Of a stretch of 64,000 nt of DNA, positions 1 to 11,559 are shown in pieces. Under the pieces are notes generated by a model. The model searched no databases. It was not told where the DNA came from and worked only from the letters and a program-made list of their open reading frames with translations. Both the position numbers and the translations under genes were made by a program. How positions within the stretch are numbered: the first letter of the stretch is position 1; every line of letters starts with the position of its first letter. This DNA is from Ursus arctos (Eukaryota; Chordata; Mammalia; Carnivora; Ursidae): contig NW_026622874.1 in the NCBI RefSeq assembly GCF_023065955.2, positions 6,306,001 to 6,370,000 of the forward strand, given 5' to 3'.

Positions 1-1339
1 TTGTTTGGTGTTATAGTCACGTCAGACTTTAATGGTGCAGTTTATATGCAATTTTATGTTTGCACACGTTTAAGTAACTTTATACTAAAAAAGAAGTTGT
101 TGTCCTTGGAGGTACTTGAGAACACTTTTCCCTCAAAGCGGGATAACGAATTGGTAAACTTTGGGTGCTGGTGGTAAAATTGCTCTCTGAAGCACTTAAA
201 AAAAACCGCTTTATCGAAGTATCATGGGCACACAAGAAGGCTATCAGGCACATGCACAGGACTCAGACACAGAGGCAGGGCCACTAAGAACCTCGGTGGT
301 GACAGGGACAGGTGGCCTTGGTGGCTGCGTCCAGCTCCAGGGGTGCCACAGGACGAGCCTTATCAACAGTGTCTTGTATGATGCTGGACTAGTCACACTA
401 TTCAGCACAATTTGGGCCCGGGAGCCTCCCTCTTTCCTGCCCCACCGCCCAAACCTGATGTCCTGGCGTTCTTCATGATTCTATGAGATCGCCAAGATCC
501 TGTATTGTTTTATCCTGATCTTCTGCTTATGGAAGCAAAACTCAGTTTCACCCGGCTGTAAATGGCAGAGCGGGGGTTCGAGCCTGTGTCTGCCACAGAC
601 TTGGAAACTAAGGCGCCCTAGAGATAAGAGGAATAAAATGATGACCAGGCAAAGTTCAGCTATTCAGCCTCTTCTAGGAGCACAGCGATAACCTCCCATG
701 TGACCCCCGCCTCGGGGGAGCACCCCCTTAACCGCTGGATTGATCCAGATAAACGCTGATCTCACAGCCCCCCAGGAAGACCCCTATCTGATTGTCCCTG
801 GGTGATTCCAAGATGGAATCACCTCTCCTTGCGTAGAGACAGACCCTGCTGAGCCTGCAGGTGCTCAGGCCCCTGTGTGATCCCCTCCCCTCGAATGTGG
901 GTGGGACCTGGGACGTGCTTCTCAGCCAGAACGGGGCAGAGCAGGTGGGCGGCCGTCACTCCTGGGACTGTGCCAGCAGACGGTCTGCAGGGCCTTCTCA
1001 GCTTCTACGCTTTGATGAAGCCAGCAGCTGGGCTGAGGACAAATCGCCCAATCTGTGTTGTTTTAAGCCCCTGAGTTTCTGGTGGCTTGTTACGGGGACT
1101 AACTCAGCCACCAGGTGTGGTGTCGCTGGGGCCTTCGAGGTGCCTGCCCAGCACAGCAGCTCCCGGAACACGGACGCCCCGAGGAGCAGGTCTCTGACTC
1201 TCCTCCTCCAGTACGCCCCCCACGTTGCCTCTGAGAGATCCCTCTGAAATGCTCATTTATTTGTGTTACTCTCCTTTTTAGACTTGCTGGTGGCTCCCTT
1301 TGTCATTTTAAATAAAGACCCAAACTATTTAGCCTAGCA
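1..1339. other. 5' intergenic DNA, no gene seen
   Basis: No coding gene is recognisable. The open frames here are short and have no family resemblance. Around 540-600 the text TGGCAGAGCGGGGGTTCGAG resembles the reverse complement of a MIR SINE core and is probably an ancient fragment. A perfect 10-bp-arm hairpin lies at 801-823 and is listed separately. Confidence 0.6.
801..823. repeat. Short perfect inverted repeat (hairpin)
   Basis: The arm GGTGATTCCA at 801-810 is followed by a 3-base loop AGA and the exact reverse complement TGGAATCACC at 814-823. It is seen directly. No function is known to me. Confidence 0.85.
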
Positions 1340-1640
1340 ATCCAGGAACCCCTGCCAAGGTCAGCCAAACTGCTCTTCCAAGCTCTTCTGGACACTGCTG
1401 CCGACCCCCTCCCACCCTGGGCTCCAGCTGCTCCTCCCTGGATCAGAGCCCTTGCACCTGCGGTGCCCCTGCCCCAAAGACAGTCTCTGTTCTTTGCCCG
1501 GTGAGTTCCTACTCATCCCTTACAGGCCCCTCTCCTGAAGCCCTTCCACCTCCTCCCCGAGCCCGAGGTCAGCCCACCACTTTGCTCTCCTGGCGCCTTG
1601 AACGCCGTTACGCCGCGCATCACACTGAATTCTAATCACG
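1340..1640 (+). mobile_element. Ancient L2-type LINE 3' fragment
   Basis: The run of text resembling 'GAAGCCCTTCCACCTCC', then 'GCGCATCACACTGAATTCTAATCACG', matches the sense strand of L2 3' ends (CCTTCCCTGA, then TATCACACTGTATTGTAAT). It is strongly diverged and both borders are approximate. Confidence 0.55.
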
Positions 1641-2213
1641 TTGAAGCTCGGCCCTCTTTCTGGTCTGAGTTCTCTCTGTGGAACTTGACACACTTGTCTC
1701 CTTCTTCATGTCCTTTTCTTCCCCCTCCTTCTGCCTGGAAAACATGGCTTGGTGAGTAAAGGCAGAGCGTTACTAACAATACCCACGGCTGAAATGAGGC
1801 TCTCGCGGGTCGGAGGGCAGCGAGGCCGACTGTGGTAGTGGGTGCACAGGACAAGCTCCGTAGATGCGAGAAGCGTGAGTGCAGGGAGGTCTGCAATCGC
1901 CGGAGATAGAATCTCGCGTTGCTGATACTGTCCCTTCACTGTGAGGGACGGGCCGGGGACCCAAGAGACTTCCTCTTTCTGCTCGAGAGAGCCACCTACT
2001 CTGTTAGAACATCACAAAGTGACCTCTCCCGAGACTTTGTTCTTAAAGGCCCAGCGTGTAAACTGCGCTTCCTTCCTGTCCCTAAAATATTAAACGATGG
2101 GACAGACTTGACTCAAAGGCCCTCTCCGGCTCTCCTGGGCTTGCCGGTTGTGACCACTCGGACACAAGCCTGGGGATCCAACCCACAGAGAAAACAGCTT
2201 CTCAATTTCATGG
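1641..2213. other. Intergenic DNA, nothing recognised
   Basis: Open frames on both strands overlap here but none has a recognisable domain, splice signals or family likeness. I see no repeat I can name. Confidence 0.5.
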
Positions 2214-2328
2214 ACGGGGCCTCCTGGTGGGCTCAGTCAGTGGAGCGTGTGACTCCTGATGTCGGGGTCGTGAGTTCGAGCCCCACGGTGGGTTTAGAGA
2301 TGACTTAAAAAGAAAATCTAAAAAAAAA
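2214..2328 (+). mobile_element. Can-SINE, short type
   Basis: The head GGGGCCTCCTGGTGGGCTCAG is a diverged form of the carnivore tRNA-Lys SINE head. It is followed by 'GTGAGTTCGAGCCCCACGG' (a B-box-like sequence) and a tail with ACTTAAAAAG and an A-run. It lacks the pyrimidine-rich middle seen in longer copies. Confidence 0.85.
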
Positions 2329-3038
2329 TTTTTTTTTTCCTTACCACTTATTTTTGTCCACAGATGTCACACAAACCCAGTTATCCAGAGAAGGAGGCAG
2401 GAGAAGGGTGTCGATATTGTTCCTGACCCCTTCCCCGTTTAAGCTTACAATAAGAGTAGCCTTAAGTCGCAGACAGGCCCGGCATGTGGGAGTGGATCCG
2501 GGAGAAGGGGCGTATGCAGCGAAAACCATGCAGCCAATATCTGAAACCAACAGCAAATGACTCGGTTTCAACTGAAATGAACTGTTGACACCACATTTCA
2601 GCATGAGGGCTGGAGTTGGCCGAGTTCACGTTTAGATATGAAAAGCAGGAGCACATCTTTTCAATCTATCTCTTATCAGTTCATGGTTGATTCCAGACAG
2701 TGAAAAAAATATACGTATATGAAAACCACCGGCGCAGATAAGAGCTGATCCATGGCTTTTGGGGTCTCCGGGCTTGGGTCAGAGCCAGTCCAACTGCACA
2801 GAAATCTGTTATTCGAGTGGTTGAGAAGTCAGTTTGATAGGAGAGCACTGTCTCAGTGTCCACTCGGGGTGGAGGACACCCGTACTTTAGCTTGTGCTTT
2901 GCCGCAGGACAGTTTCCGATCAGCGTGGTTTCCCCTTCCCAGCCCACTCCGAGCACCCGCATTTAGGAGTCTTAAAAAATCCTTGTTCGTTCCCCTTGCC
3001 TGAGCTGCAGACAACGATCATTCAAGAAATACTTATCA
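2329..3038. other. Intergenic DNA, nothing recognised
   Basis: Unique sequence with no gene, RNA or nameable repeat that I can support. Confidence 0.5.
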
Positions 3039-3240
3039 GGGCCGCCTGGGTGGCTCGGTCGGTGAAGCATCTGCCTTCGGTTCAGGTCATGATCTCAGGG
3101 TCCTGGAATCGATCCCGCATCGGGCTCCCTGCTCAGCGGGGAGCCTGCTTCTCCCTCTCCCTCTGCCTGCTGCTCCCCCTGCTTGTCCGCTCTCTGTCTC
3201 TGACAGATAAGTAAATAAAATCTTAAAAAAAGAAAAAAGA
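3039..3240 (+). mobile_element. Can-SINE, full-length type
   Basis: It has the tRNA-like head (GCCTGGGTGGCTCGGTCGG), the B-box region, the pyrimidine-rich CTTCTCCCTCTCCCTCTGCC body and an AAATAAAATCTTAAAA tail. No clear target-site duplication is visible. Confidence 0.9.
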
Positions 3241-3497
3241 TATATAGATCAGCCTTCTTTACATCGGGCACTGCAGATGCAAACTGGAATAAGGCTTTGT
3301 TATTCTTGCCTCAAAGGGAAGGAGACAAAGGTAGCAGATTCCAACAGAGTGTGTAGCGAGGAGGGGGTGTTCAGTGGACGTGTCAAGAAGGAATGAACGA
3401 AGAGCATGCTATTATAATAGGGGAAGCCCCAATCCCATGGCATGTGCTCAGGAAGACATTAGCTAGGACTGCGGGTATTACAATAAAATCTTTCTTC

Positions 3498-3705
3498 CTG
3501 GCGCCTGGTTGGCTCAGTCAGTTAAGTGTCGACTCTTGGTATCATGTCGTGATCTCAGGGTCATGAGATCGAGCCCCATGTTGGGCTCTGCACTCAGTGG
3601 GGAGTCTGCTTGAGATTCTCTCTCTTCCTCTGCCCCTCCCCCCACCCCACTCACTCGAGTGCTGTCTCAAAAAAAAAAAAAAAAGAAACATAATTAAAAT
3701 AAAAC
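3498..3705 (+). mobile_element. Can-SINE with 13-bp target duplication
   Basis: The head GGCGCCTGGTTGGCTCAG begins at 3500 and the A-run starts near 3669. The flanks AAAATCTTTCTTC at 3485-3497 and 3706-3718 are identical, so insertion by target-primed reverse transcription is clear. Confidence 0.92.
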
Positions 3706-3838
3706 AAAATCTTTCTTCTTCCTATCAACGTAGAATCATGACATTTGCCATTTGCCTTTTGGCCTTCCAGATTCAGTCACGGATTGGTAGCCGCAGAGGG
3801 CAGCAAGACTGTGTATGCGTTTAAAAGAAATAAAGCTG

Positions 3839-4037
3839 GGGGGCACCTGGATGGCCCAGTTGGTTAGGCATCTGCCTTCAGCTCAGGTCATGATCCCAGG
3901 GTCCTGGGATCGAGCCCCACATCGGGATCTCTGCTGGGCAGGGAGCCTGCTTCTCCCTCTCTCTCTGGCCGCCGCCCCCCTGCTTGTGCACGCTGTCTCT
4001 CTCTGTCAAATACATAAATAAAATCTAAAAAAAAATA
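3839..4037 (+). mobile_element. Can-SINE, full-length type
   Basis: The head GGGCACCTGGATGGCCCAG is followed by a CT-rich body and an AAATAAAATCTAAAA tail. The target duplication is weak (AATAA-like flanks only). It is the third SINE in this orientation within 1 kb. Confidence 0.9.
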
Positions 4038-4924
4038 AGGTTGTCTTTTTAAACATAGTATTTTTTTGTAAGACTAAGGAATTACTCGTGAATAAATACT
4101 GATGTGTAAGGCAAGGTACTAAGTGGCTGAGGGAAGGTGGGGCTGTTCACGGAAACATCGCGTCTGCTCACATAATCTGGGGCAGACACAGAGCCTCCCA
4201 GCTTCCCGGGAATGGGGTCTGGGAGGCCCCCCTGCAAGCCAGGTGACACTCTGCCTCTCTCTGCCCACGGCTGCTCCAGGCGCCGCGGGTTCCCTCGTGG
4301 GGCCATGACTGTTCCGCAGTCATGTGCTCACCCAGACACCCTTTGCTCCTTCCTGGTCCTTCCCACTCAGCTCCTGTTTTATGAGGTCAACCTCTTAACC
4401 TTTCTGCTGGGCTCTTGGAGTAAGGACTCCAAAGTCCCACGAGAGGCCCCCTGTTTTCACGCCTGGCCATCAGCCGGTCGGGGCTAGCTGTCGGGGGACC
4501 CTTGTGCACCTGAGTCTAATTAGCGAGGAGCCCAGAGTGGCCATTTGATACCGGCGTTTCTAACTAGGGAGCGGGGCAGGCGGACTCACTTGGAAGGGGC
4601 CACGAACGGGTATCTCTTGTGTTGTTTTATGTACCTGAGTGTGGGCATAGCCATCTGGATGTCCTCAGACTTCAGAGTTTCTGAAGATAGAGCAGAGAGA
4701 AAATGCTCAGAGGGCCCCCAGATCCCAGAGCCCCCCCCATCACAGCTGGTGCCGTCACCAGGGGATCAGAGCGGCGTCGGCACAGGAAGGAGGGTCTCTG
4801 GGTGCAGAAGCAGCTCACTGTAAAAGCAACGCTTTATTGGGTCCCTGCATGCGTGAATTCTTAGATATACTAAATCTTGGATCTTTTTTTGGTACGAGAT
4901 GCTAGGGGGTGGAGAGCTCCTTTT
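4038..4924. other. Intergenic DNA, nothing recognised
   Basis: Moderately GC-rich unique sequence. I see no coding gene, RNA gene or classifiable repeat. Confidence 0.5.
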
Positions 4925-5125
4925 TAAGACAGCGTATCTTTTGGAGTGCTTACCCGTGCATTGCTAATAGATCTTCATAGGAACACTGTGGATTGGGTGT
5001 TACAATCCTTGCCATTTTACAGAGCTGCGAACTGGGGCTCAGAGAGTTTTGGCTACTTGCCTCAGGACACACAGCTGTGGTATATGGAGGAGACTGTAAG
5101 AACCTCAGATCTAACCAGCTGCCTT
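4925..5125 (-). mobile_element. MIR SINE (ancient)
   Basis: The segment CCATTTTACAGAGCTGCGAA followed by GGGGCTCAGAGAG and GGACACACAGCTG is the reverse complement of the MIR core (TGACCTTGGGCAAGT, then CTGTAAAATGGGG). Confidence 0.75.
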
Positions 5126-5841
5126 CTCCACCGCTCCTTGGCAGCAACCCCCAGGAGGGCACAGCCTGTTCTTGATGGGCTCATGGGTCTCCCCCTGGAC
5201 TGGGGGCAGGGAGGGGCTTCACCACCCCATCCCTCGGAGCCCACAGGACTGATGCGTAGTTCACGCTCAACAGGCCAATACATGAAGGAATGGATGAATC
5301 ATCGGCTGCGTTACCCAGATCAAGGGGAAGGTGAGGGAAAAGTGAAGAAGTTTCCAGAGGGCCAGGGCAGAGGCGAAAGGCAGTATGAAGACCCTTCCTT
5401 GTGTGTGGCCTTGGCCCCATTCAGCCTGTGCTGGATGGGAGAAGGTGCGGTAACCTCTCTTAGGGACACAACTCGGCCTCAGCCGTGCCTTGGGTTTATT
5501 GCCTTTTGGGAACTTTGGAACTAAGAGTTCAAGCAAAGAGTACAAGTAGAGGGAAGACTCCTTCCCTGCCTGTTCCCACCAGCCAAGCTTCACAGTGGGA
5601 CTGTCTGGGAGATGGGAGGGGACCACTTTCCTGGTGGTACTAATTCCTCGGTTTTGTTTGTTTTGCTGTTTTTTGGTTTTTTTTTTTTTTGCAGTGATTT
5701 GACTGCTTGATTCATCTATTGTTTTGATTTAATAAACATGTATAGCTTGGCTCTGTGTGGGGCTAAAACCTAAGGCTGGAGAGATATATAGATTGGGGCC
5801 CTTTCCTTGAAGAGGAAGCACAGCCCTCCATTTTCGGGCAG
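5126..5841. other. Intergenic DNA, nothing recognised
   Basis: Unique sequence with a T-rich simple run near 5653-5691. A 192-codon open frame (4946-5524) ends here, but it runs through the MIR and lacks family resemblance, so I do not call it a gene. Confidence 0.5.
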
Positions 5842-6146
5842 CCAACAATCTGCTTTCTGTTACTATAGATTTGTCAGTGTTTTCTAGAATGTTCTACAGA
5901 TGGAATTATACAGTGGGTGCTCTGTTTTGTCTAGCTTCTTTCACTCACATGATCATGTTGCGACTCATCCATGCTGTGTGTCTGTCAGTGGTTTATTTCT
6001 TTTTGCCGGCGAGTAGGGTTCCCCGCATAGAGGTACCACAATCTGTTCACCGTTCACATGTTGGTGGACATTTGGGCTGTTTCTCATTTTTGGGGCAATC
6101 CAAGTAAAGCTGCTTGTGTACAAACCTTTATATGGGCATATGCTTT

Positions 6147-6270
6147 CTTTCTTTCTTTTTTTTTTTTTAATTTTATTTTTAGGTAATTTCTACACCCAGT
6201 GTGGGACTCAAACTTACAACCCCAAGATGGAGACTGGCACACTCTACTGACTGTGCCAGCCAGGCGCCCC
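6147..6270 (-). mobile_element. Can-SINE inside the L1
   Basis: A T-run near 6157-6168 leads to AATTTTATTTTTAGGTAATT and ends with the head reverse complement GCCAGGCGCCCC. It is a diverged short-type copy. Flanks GCATATG and ACATACG are a possible decayed target duplication. Confidence 0.8.
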
Positions 6271-6328
6271 TAGACATACGGTTTCATTTCTCTAGAGTAA
6301 ATAGGAGTGGAATGGTGTATGTTTAGCG

Positions 6329-6550
6329 CTTTTTTTTTTTAAAGATTTTATTTATTTTGAGAGAGAAAGATAGTGCGCACACATGCAAGTGGGGGGAGGG
6401 GCAGAGGCAGAGGGAGAGAGAGAGAATCTCAAGGCGACACCTTGATGAGCACGGAGCCCAGTGCAGGACCCGATCTTACCACCCCGACATCATGAACTGA
6501 GCTGAAATCAAGAGTCGGATGCCCAACTGAATGACCCACGCAGGGGCCCC
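6329..6550 (-). mobile_element. Can-SINE inside the L1, 11-bp target duplication
   Basis: It begins with a T-run and AAAGATTTTATTTATTTTGA and ends at the head near 6550. The flanks TGTATGTTTAG (6316-6326) and TGTATATTTAG (6551-6561) differ at one base. Confidence 0.88.
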
Positions 6551-6847
6551 TGTATATTTAGTTTTTAAGAAGCTGCCCAACTGTTTTCCAAAGCGGCGAT
6601 GTCATTGACATTCATCACGAGGTACGTTTTTAAAATAGGCGCGTCAGAGTGTTTAATTTTGGTTTAAATCACATTTCCCTGCTGACTACTGATGCTGAGT
6701 ATCTTTGCATATTTGCCACTTCCATACATCCTTGGATGATGTGTCCGCCCAAATTTCTGCCTATTTTCTACATTCTCTGATTATTGAACTTTAAGGGTTC
6801 TTTATATATTCTAGATACTACGCCTTTAATCAAATATACACTTTGCA

Positions 6848-7039
6848 GGGCCTCTGGGTGGCTCAGTCAGCTGAGCAGCCAACTCTTGATTTCAGCTCAG
6901 GTCATGATCTCAAGATCCTGGGATGGAGCCCCCGGTGGGTTTCTGCTCTCAGCAGGGAGCCTGCTTGGGGATTCTTTCTCCCTCTGCCCCTTTCCCTGCT
7001 TATTCTCTCTCTCTCTCAAATAAATAAATAAATAAATCT
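6848..7039 (+). mobile_element. Can-SINE inside the L1, 17-bp perfect target duplication
   Basis: The copy is flanked by identical CAAATATACACTTTGCA at 6831-6847 and 7041-7057, which are L1 bases. The (TAAA)n tail is intact. It is clearly younger than the L1 it interrupts. Confidence 0.93.
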
Positions 7040-7628
7040 TCAAATATACACTTTGCATATATTGTCTCTCAGTCTGTAGCTTATCTTTTCATTTGTGTCA
7101 GAAGAGCATCTAATTTTAATATATTCCAATCTGTCAACTTTTTTTTTTTTTTTTTTGAGGATCATGCTTTGGTGTTGTATCTAAGAAATATTTGCTCAAC
7201 AGAAAGTCCCAAAGCTTTCCTCTTATGTTTCCTTATAAAAGTTTAATGGTTTTTGGTTTTACACTTAGACCTCTGAGTCATTTTGAGCTGGTTTTTGTAC
7301 ATGGTACCAGATACGGATTGAATTTCCTACGGACATCCAGTTGTTACATCGTTATTTGACAAAAGATTCCTTTCTCCGCTTTAGTGCACCTGTATCAAAA
7401 ATCAATCTTCTCTATACATACCCGTCTATTTCTGGAATGAGTATTCTGTCACATTTATCTATTTTTCTAACTTAATGCCAATACTGTGTGCTGTTTAGGT
7501 AATTACAGCTTTATAATCAGTCCCGAAATCAGAGAGTCCTGCCGCTTGGATCTTTTTCAAAGCTGTTTTGGTGAAGCTGGATCCTTTGTATTTCCCTCTG
7601 AAACTTAAAATCAGCTTGTCAGTTTCTA

Positions 7629-7671
7629 AAAACAACAACAACAACAACAACAACTAAAAACAAAAAAACCC
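7629..7671. repeat. (CAA)n microsatellite inside the L1
   Basis: About eight CAA units are followed by A-rich sequence, interrupting the antisense ORF2 text after CAGCTTGTCAGTTTCT. Confidence 0.85.
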
Positions 7672-7941
7672 TCTGGGACGATATCGATCAGGATTGTGCT
7701 GAATCTGTGGATTAATTTGGGGAGAACTGTCATAGTAACAATCCCAAGTCTTCCGGTTCATGCACGTGGGGTATCTTTCCAATCAATGGTGTTCTGTAGG
7801 TTTCCTTCTACTGTCTTATACCCCTTCTGTCATGGTGAGTATTTCACAGTTCCTTTTAAATTTTGATTTCTGATGGTTCACAGCTGATGTATAGACACAC
7901 AATTGATTTTGATGTATTCATCTTGTATCCCGCAACCTGGC

Positions 7942-8312
7942 TGTGATGGGCTAAATTACGTGCCCTCAGAATTTATGTGTTGACCTTCTAATTCCTGGTA
8001 CCTCAGATTGTCACGGTATTTGGAGATAGGGTCTTTAAAGAGGTAATTTAGTTAAAATTGGGGGGGCCCTAATCCAATATGACTGGTGTCCTCATCAGAA
8101 GGGGAGAGTGGGACATGGACACACACAGAGAAGACCGTGTGGGGACACATGGAGAAGATGGCCAAGGAGGGAGGCCTCAGAAGAAGCCAGGCCTGTCCCC
8201 ACCCTGATCTCAGACTTCTTGCCTCCAGAATTGTGAGCAAATAGATTTCTCTGTTTATGCTGCTCGGGCCCTGGTGCTTTGTTATCACAGCCCTCGCAAA
8301 TTCATACACTTG
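7942..8312. mobile_element. Repeat nested in the L1, family not resolved
   Basis: The L1 text breaks after TATCCCGCAACCTGGCTG and resumes at GCTAACCTGACTTAGAGC. The insert has the familiar mammalian interspersed-repeat text 'TTTGGAGATAGGGTCTTTAA', 'CCCTAATCCAATATGACTGG', 'TGCCTCCAGAATTGTGAGC' and 'TTTGTTATCACAGCCC'. I recognise it as a medium-reiterated element, but cannot name the family by eye. Confidence 0.6.
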
Positions 8313-8739
8313 CTAACCTGACTTAGAGCTTTGATATGGATGCTGTAGGATTTTCTGCATAGACAATCATATCAACTGTAAATAAATTCTTGCTTCTTTC
8401 TTTCCAATCTGGATGCCTTTTATTTCTGTTTCTCATCTAACTGCTCCGACGAGGATTCCCAGTATCATATTAAATAGGAGTGGCAAGGGGCAGACATGCT
8501 TACCTGCTCCTCATCCTACAGGGCTGGTGTTCAGCCCTTCACCACTAATTATGATGTTAGCGTAGGTTTTTTTCGTAGATGCCCTTTGTCGAATGGAGGA
8601 AATTCCCTTTCTGTTCTTAGTTTCATAGCTATGATTTTTAAAATTCCATTTCAAAAGTGGGACAATGGAAACCCCAACTAGCTAGCCAACTTTCCTTGCC
8701 ATTTCCTACAGTTGTAGCCATCCAGCGTAGAATATGGAG

Positions 8740-8935
8740 AAATTGTCACAAGCACGGATGCTAGATCCAGACTGCATGGCTTTGAATCCAAGCCTTTGCA
8801 ACTTGCCAGCTATGGGATTTGGGGGGTAGATTACTGTGCCTTACTTTCTTCATCTGTAAAATGGGGATAATTGTAGTATCTCCTTATAGGGTTGTTCTGA
8901 AGATTCAAATGTAAACAGTACTCGACTACTAAGAA
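8740..8935 (+). mobile_element. MIR SINE (ancient)
   Basis: It holds the core in sense order: CATGGCTTTGAATCCAAGCC, CTTGCCAGCTATGGGATTT, TTCTTCATCTGTAAAATGGG and TATAGGGTTGTTCTGAAGAT. Confidence 0.85.
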
Positions 8936-10549
8936 GTGCGATGTAATTTTTTCTCCCCTATGTTCATTTCAAATCACGGAAGACAACTAGATTCTGCTTT
9001 AGGAGGCTAGCCAACTATGTCGACTTCCAGATATGGGTTTGGCTCCCTCTTTTCCCCAATCCATCATCTCTTGGTAGTGCACTTAGAATGTGAGACTGGA
9101 AGAATTGTCATCTGGCTCTACCTCCGGTCCGAAGCAGGAATTCCTTCGGCATGCCACCCCTGACCAGCTGCTGGCTCCCTTCTGAGCAAAAATTCTGCAG
9201 GCTAATTGGAAGTCCCAGAAGCCCAAATTGCTCAGTTCTGGGAAAGTCTAGCTGTGAGGTGACAGTGAGATTTTCCAGGGATTGGGAAGCTAAATTTCCA
9301 TGTTCACCGTATGCATTGCTAGGTCCTCTAGTCGCTTCCACCATGACATCTGACATGGGTGTTTGCTTCTAGAACAGTCAGAAACGGAGTCCATAGAATG
9401 GGTCTCCTGGGAACTGGCAACTCCTCTTTCTTGCCACTAGGGAACCAAATTCGGGTCAAGGACAGGCCTGGCATCTCTGCCTTAGCAACTGCCCAGATCC
9501 CAAGTCAACACCTGAATAAAGCCTAGGCTCCTTTTATTCAGCCTCACGGTGGGTGGGAGAGTAACTAGACTCAATCCTTTCATGGCATATTTGGAAAAAA
9601 AGTAGAAAGGACTCAAAGTGTCTGATTCCCAGAAATTCTTAGCTAAAAAATTTCTTGGTTTCAGATTGGACATGAGTCTTCCCTGATTGAGTAGCAGGCT
9701 GTTTTGCTCACTGGAACAGTATTGTTCCATAAACAAGCAAGAGATGCATTTGCTAAAAACAAAGTCAAAATTTCCATCTAAATTTTAGCTAATAGAAATA
9801 TAAGGCCCGATTCAGGCTTTAGGTTTCTAAATCTCCTGAGCCTGGCAGCTGTGTTTTCACTCTTTCTACTAAACGCTGCAGTTTAGGATTTAGGGAATTA
9901 CGAAAAACATCCTGGTGACCCCACAGCTCACATGGGGTAGGCTATGCTGCCCCAGACTATTGACTGACGTACCTGCCCCCCCCCCTTTTTGTTGTTGATG
10001 GTGGGGGGAAAAGGCTCTTGAAAATGATCCAGCTACAAGAGACTGAGCAAAGGGTCTCAGGCTTTCTTAGCCTCAGGACAATCCTTTTTCTTAAAATAAC
10101 TGAGCATGAAGTGCAAACTATGCCAATGTCACGTTTGCTGTGCCCGTTTAGTAACAGATAAGCGTGCAAGGTCCAGGCATGTTTACACAACTAGGAATTG
10201 CCCTGCAAAACCATCAACAGCTCACAGCCCAACAATCTTCCAAAATACTATGCGATGCATTGAAGATCTGCAGCTTTGCAAGGAGGAGCCCACAAACTCC
10301 CTTCTTCTAATTTGCATATTTGGGTACTACAACACACACCACACCGTTGATATAGGATTTGAGCTAGGCTTAAATGCTAAAAAGGTCCCCACGATTTGCT
10401 TTGCTTAAATGCACACTCAAAACTTTATTAAAAACATTTTTCAAAAATAAGCAAGACATCAGCAAGGCTCAGCGGAGGGGTGGAAAATGGATCGTATATC
10501 TTTAACCCGCAGAAGTTAAAAGGCTTTTTTTTGTTGTTAGCTAACAATG
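8936..10549. other. Intergenic DNA upstream of the ITPKB CpG island
   Basis: No gene or nameable repeat is seen. A short C-run lies near 9976-9985. It is AT-richer than the island that follows. Any distal ITPKB control elements here cannot be identified by eye. Confidence 0.45.
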
Positions 10550-10640
10550 GAAACTTTTTTTTTTTTAAGTGTTTCCCTCCCTCGGTCTTGCCAAGCAATA
10601 GAAAAAAAAAAAAAAAGAAGAAGAAGAAAAGAAAAACTTG
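10550..10640. repeat. T-run and A/GAA-rich tract at the CpG-island edge
   Basis: A T-run (about 10552-10566) and an A-run followed by GAAGAAGAAG (about 10602-10636) sit in opposite polarity about 36 bases apart. They could pair as a long weak stem. The likely cause is simple-sequence drift. Confidence 0.7.
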
Positions 10641-10949
10641 TTCCGCTGAGTTCAACCCCAGACGGGCTCACAACTTCCTTCCTGCTTTCCTCCCCCAAGC
10701 CCCCGCCTTTCTCCCTCCTCCCGCCTCCCTCCTCCCACCCCCCCCAACATTTTTTTTAAATCGCACATTGAACAAACACTGAAGTAGCCGGAGCAGACAC
10801 TGACAGGGGTAGTGTCTGCACAGCCCAGAAGGGCGTGCGGGGCCGGCCCGGCGGAGCCTCGGCGCGATCGCCGGCCCCAGCCCGGGAGCTCTCCCCAAGC
10901 TTGCGCGCTCCCCTTTTTGTCTTCCATAGCTCGCTGGGGAGGTCGACCC

Positions 10950-11044
10950 TGAGCTTTTTCACTTTTCAAGCCATCTTGTTCCTACGGGGTCTGCGTCCCT
11001 GGGCCATATAGTCTGCACGGGCCCGGGCAGCTGGGAAATTGCAG
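10950..11044 (+). other. ITPKB: Probable non-coding exon 1 of ITPKB (5' border unknown)
   Basis: The 3' border is supported by GAAATTGCAG|GTAAGTTTGG, a perfect splice donor at 11044/11045 inside the CpG island and upstream of a good acceptor at 12346. From memory, the human gene also starts with a non-coding first exon. The 5' end is a guess and should not be taken as a mapped start site. Confidence 0.5.
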
Positions 11045-11518
11045 GTAAGTTTGGCGGCTTTTTCACGGCTCTCGCCTCCGAGCCCTCCCTCCCCTCCCCT
11101 GCGCCGGAGCCAACCTGGGCGTTCCGGGTTCTGGAAAGGCTCAGAGGTGGGCGGCGGGGACGCGGACGGGGTGTGAGCCGGGAGGGTGGCGGGAGCCGGG
11201 GCGCGGGGAGGGAAGGAGGGACGGGTTCGGGGCTTCCCTCCGGCTCGCCTTCCGGGCCGCCGGCCCCCGCCGCCTTCCCCGCGCGCTTCGGGCGTCCCCG
11301 GCTCGGGCGGCCGGGCCGCTGGGGTGGCGCCGGGAGAGGCTGCCCAGGATGCGGACAAGCCCGGCCCTCGGCCGCGCCGCCCGGCGTTCAGAGCGCGGAA
11401 CCCGGCTGCAGCCGCGCGGGCCCCCGGGTGCCTCCGAGTGGGCGCGGGTCCCGGAGACGCAGGGGCAGCCGCGTCCTCGGGCACAGGGCGTGCAGAGGGC
11501 TGACTCCCTGTGCGCGCG

Positions 11519-11559
<41 letters not shown>

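Larger units (their letters stand above)
5842..8680 (-). mobile_element. L1 LINE remnant, antisense, heavily interrupted
   Basis: Read on the + strand, the text follows the antisense of an old mammalian L1 from its 3' UTR into ORF2. Landmarks are 'GTTGGTGGACATTTGGGCTG', 'TTCTTTATATATTCTAGATA', 'GTCATTTTGAGCTGGTTTTT', 'CATCCAGTTGTTACATCG', 'TTGTGCTGAATCTGTGGATT' and 'CCAATCTGGATGCCTTTTAT'. All fall in the L1 order. It is non-functional: it carries many indels and stops and has been split by three SINEs (6147, 6329, 6848), a CAA microsatellite and another repeat (about 7942-8312). An L1M-class age is an inference from the divergence. Confidence 0.85.

Noticed and set aside
7942..8312. Possible coding remnant (85-codon minus-strand frame)
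   Set aside because: The text matches an interspersed repeat nested in L1, not a gene.
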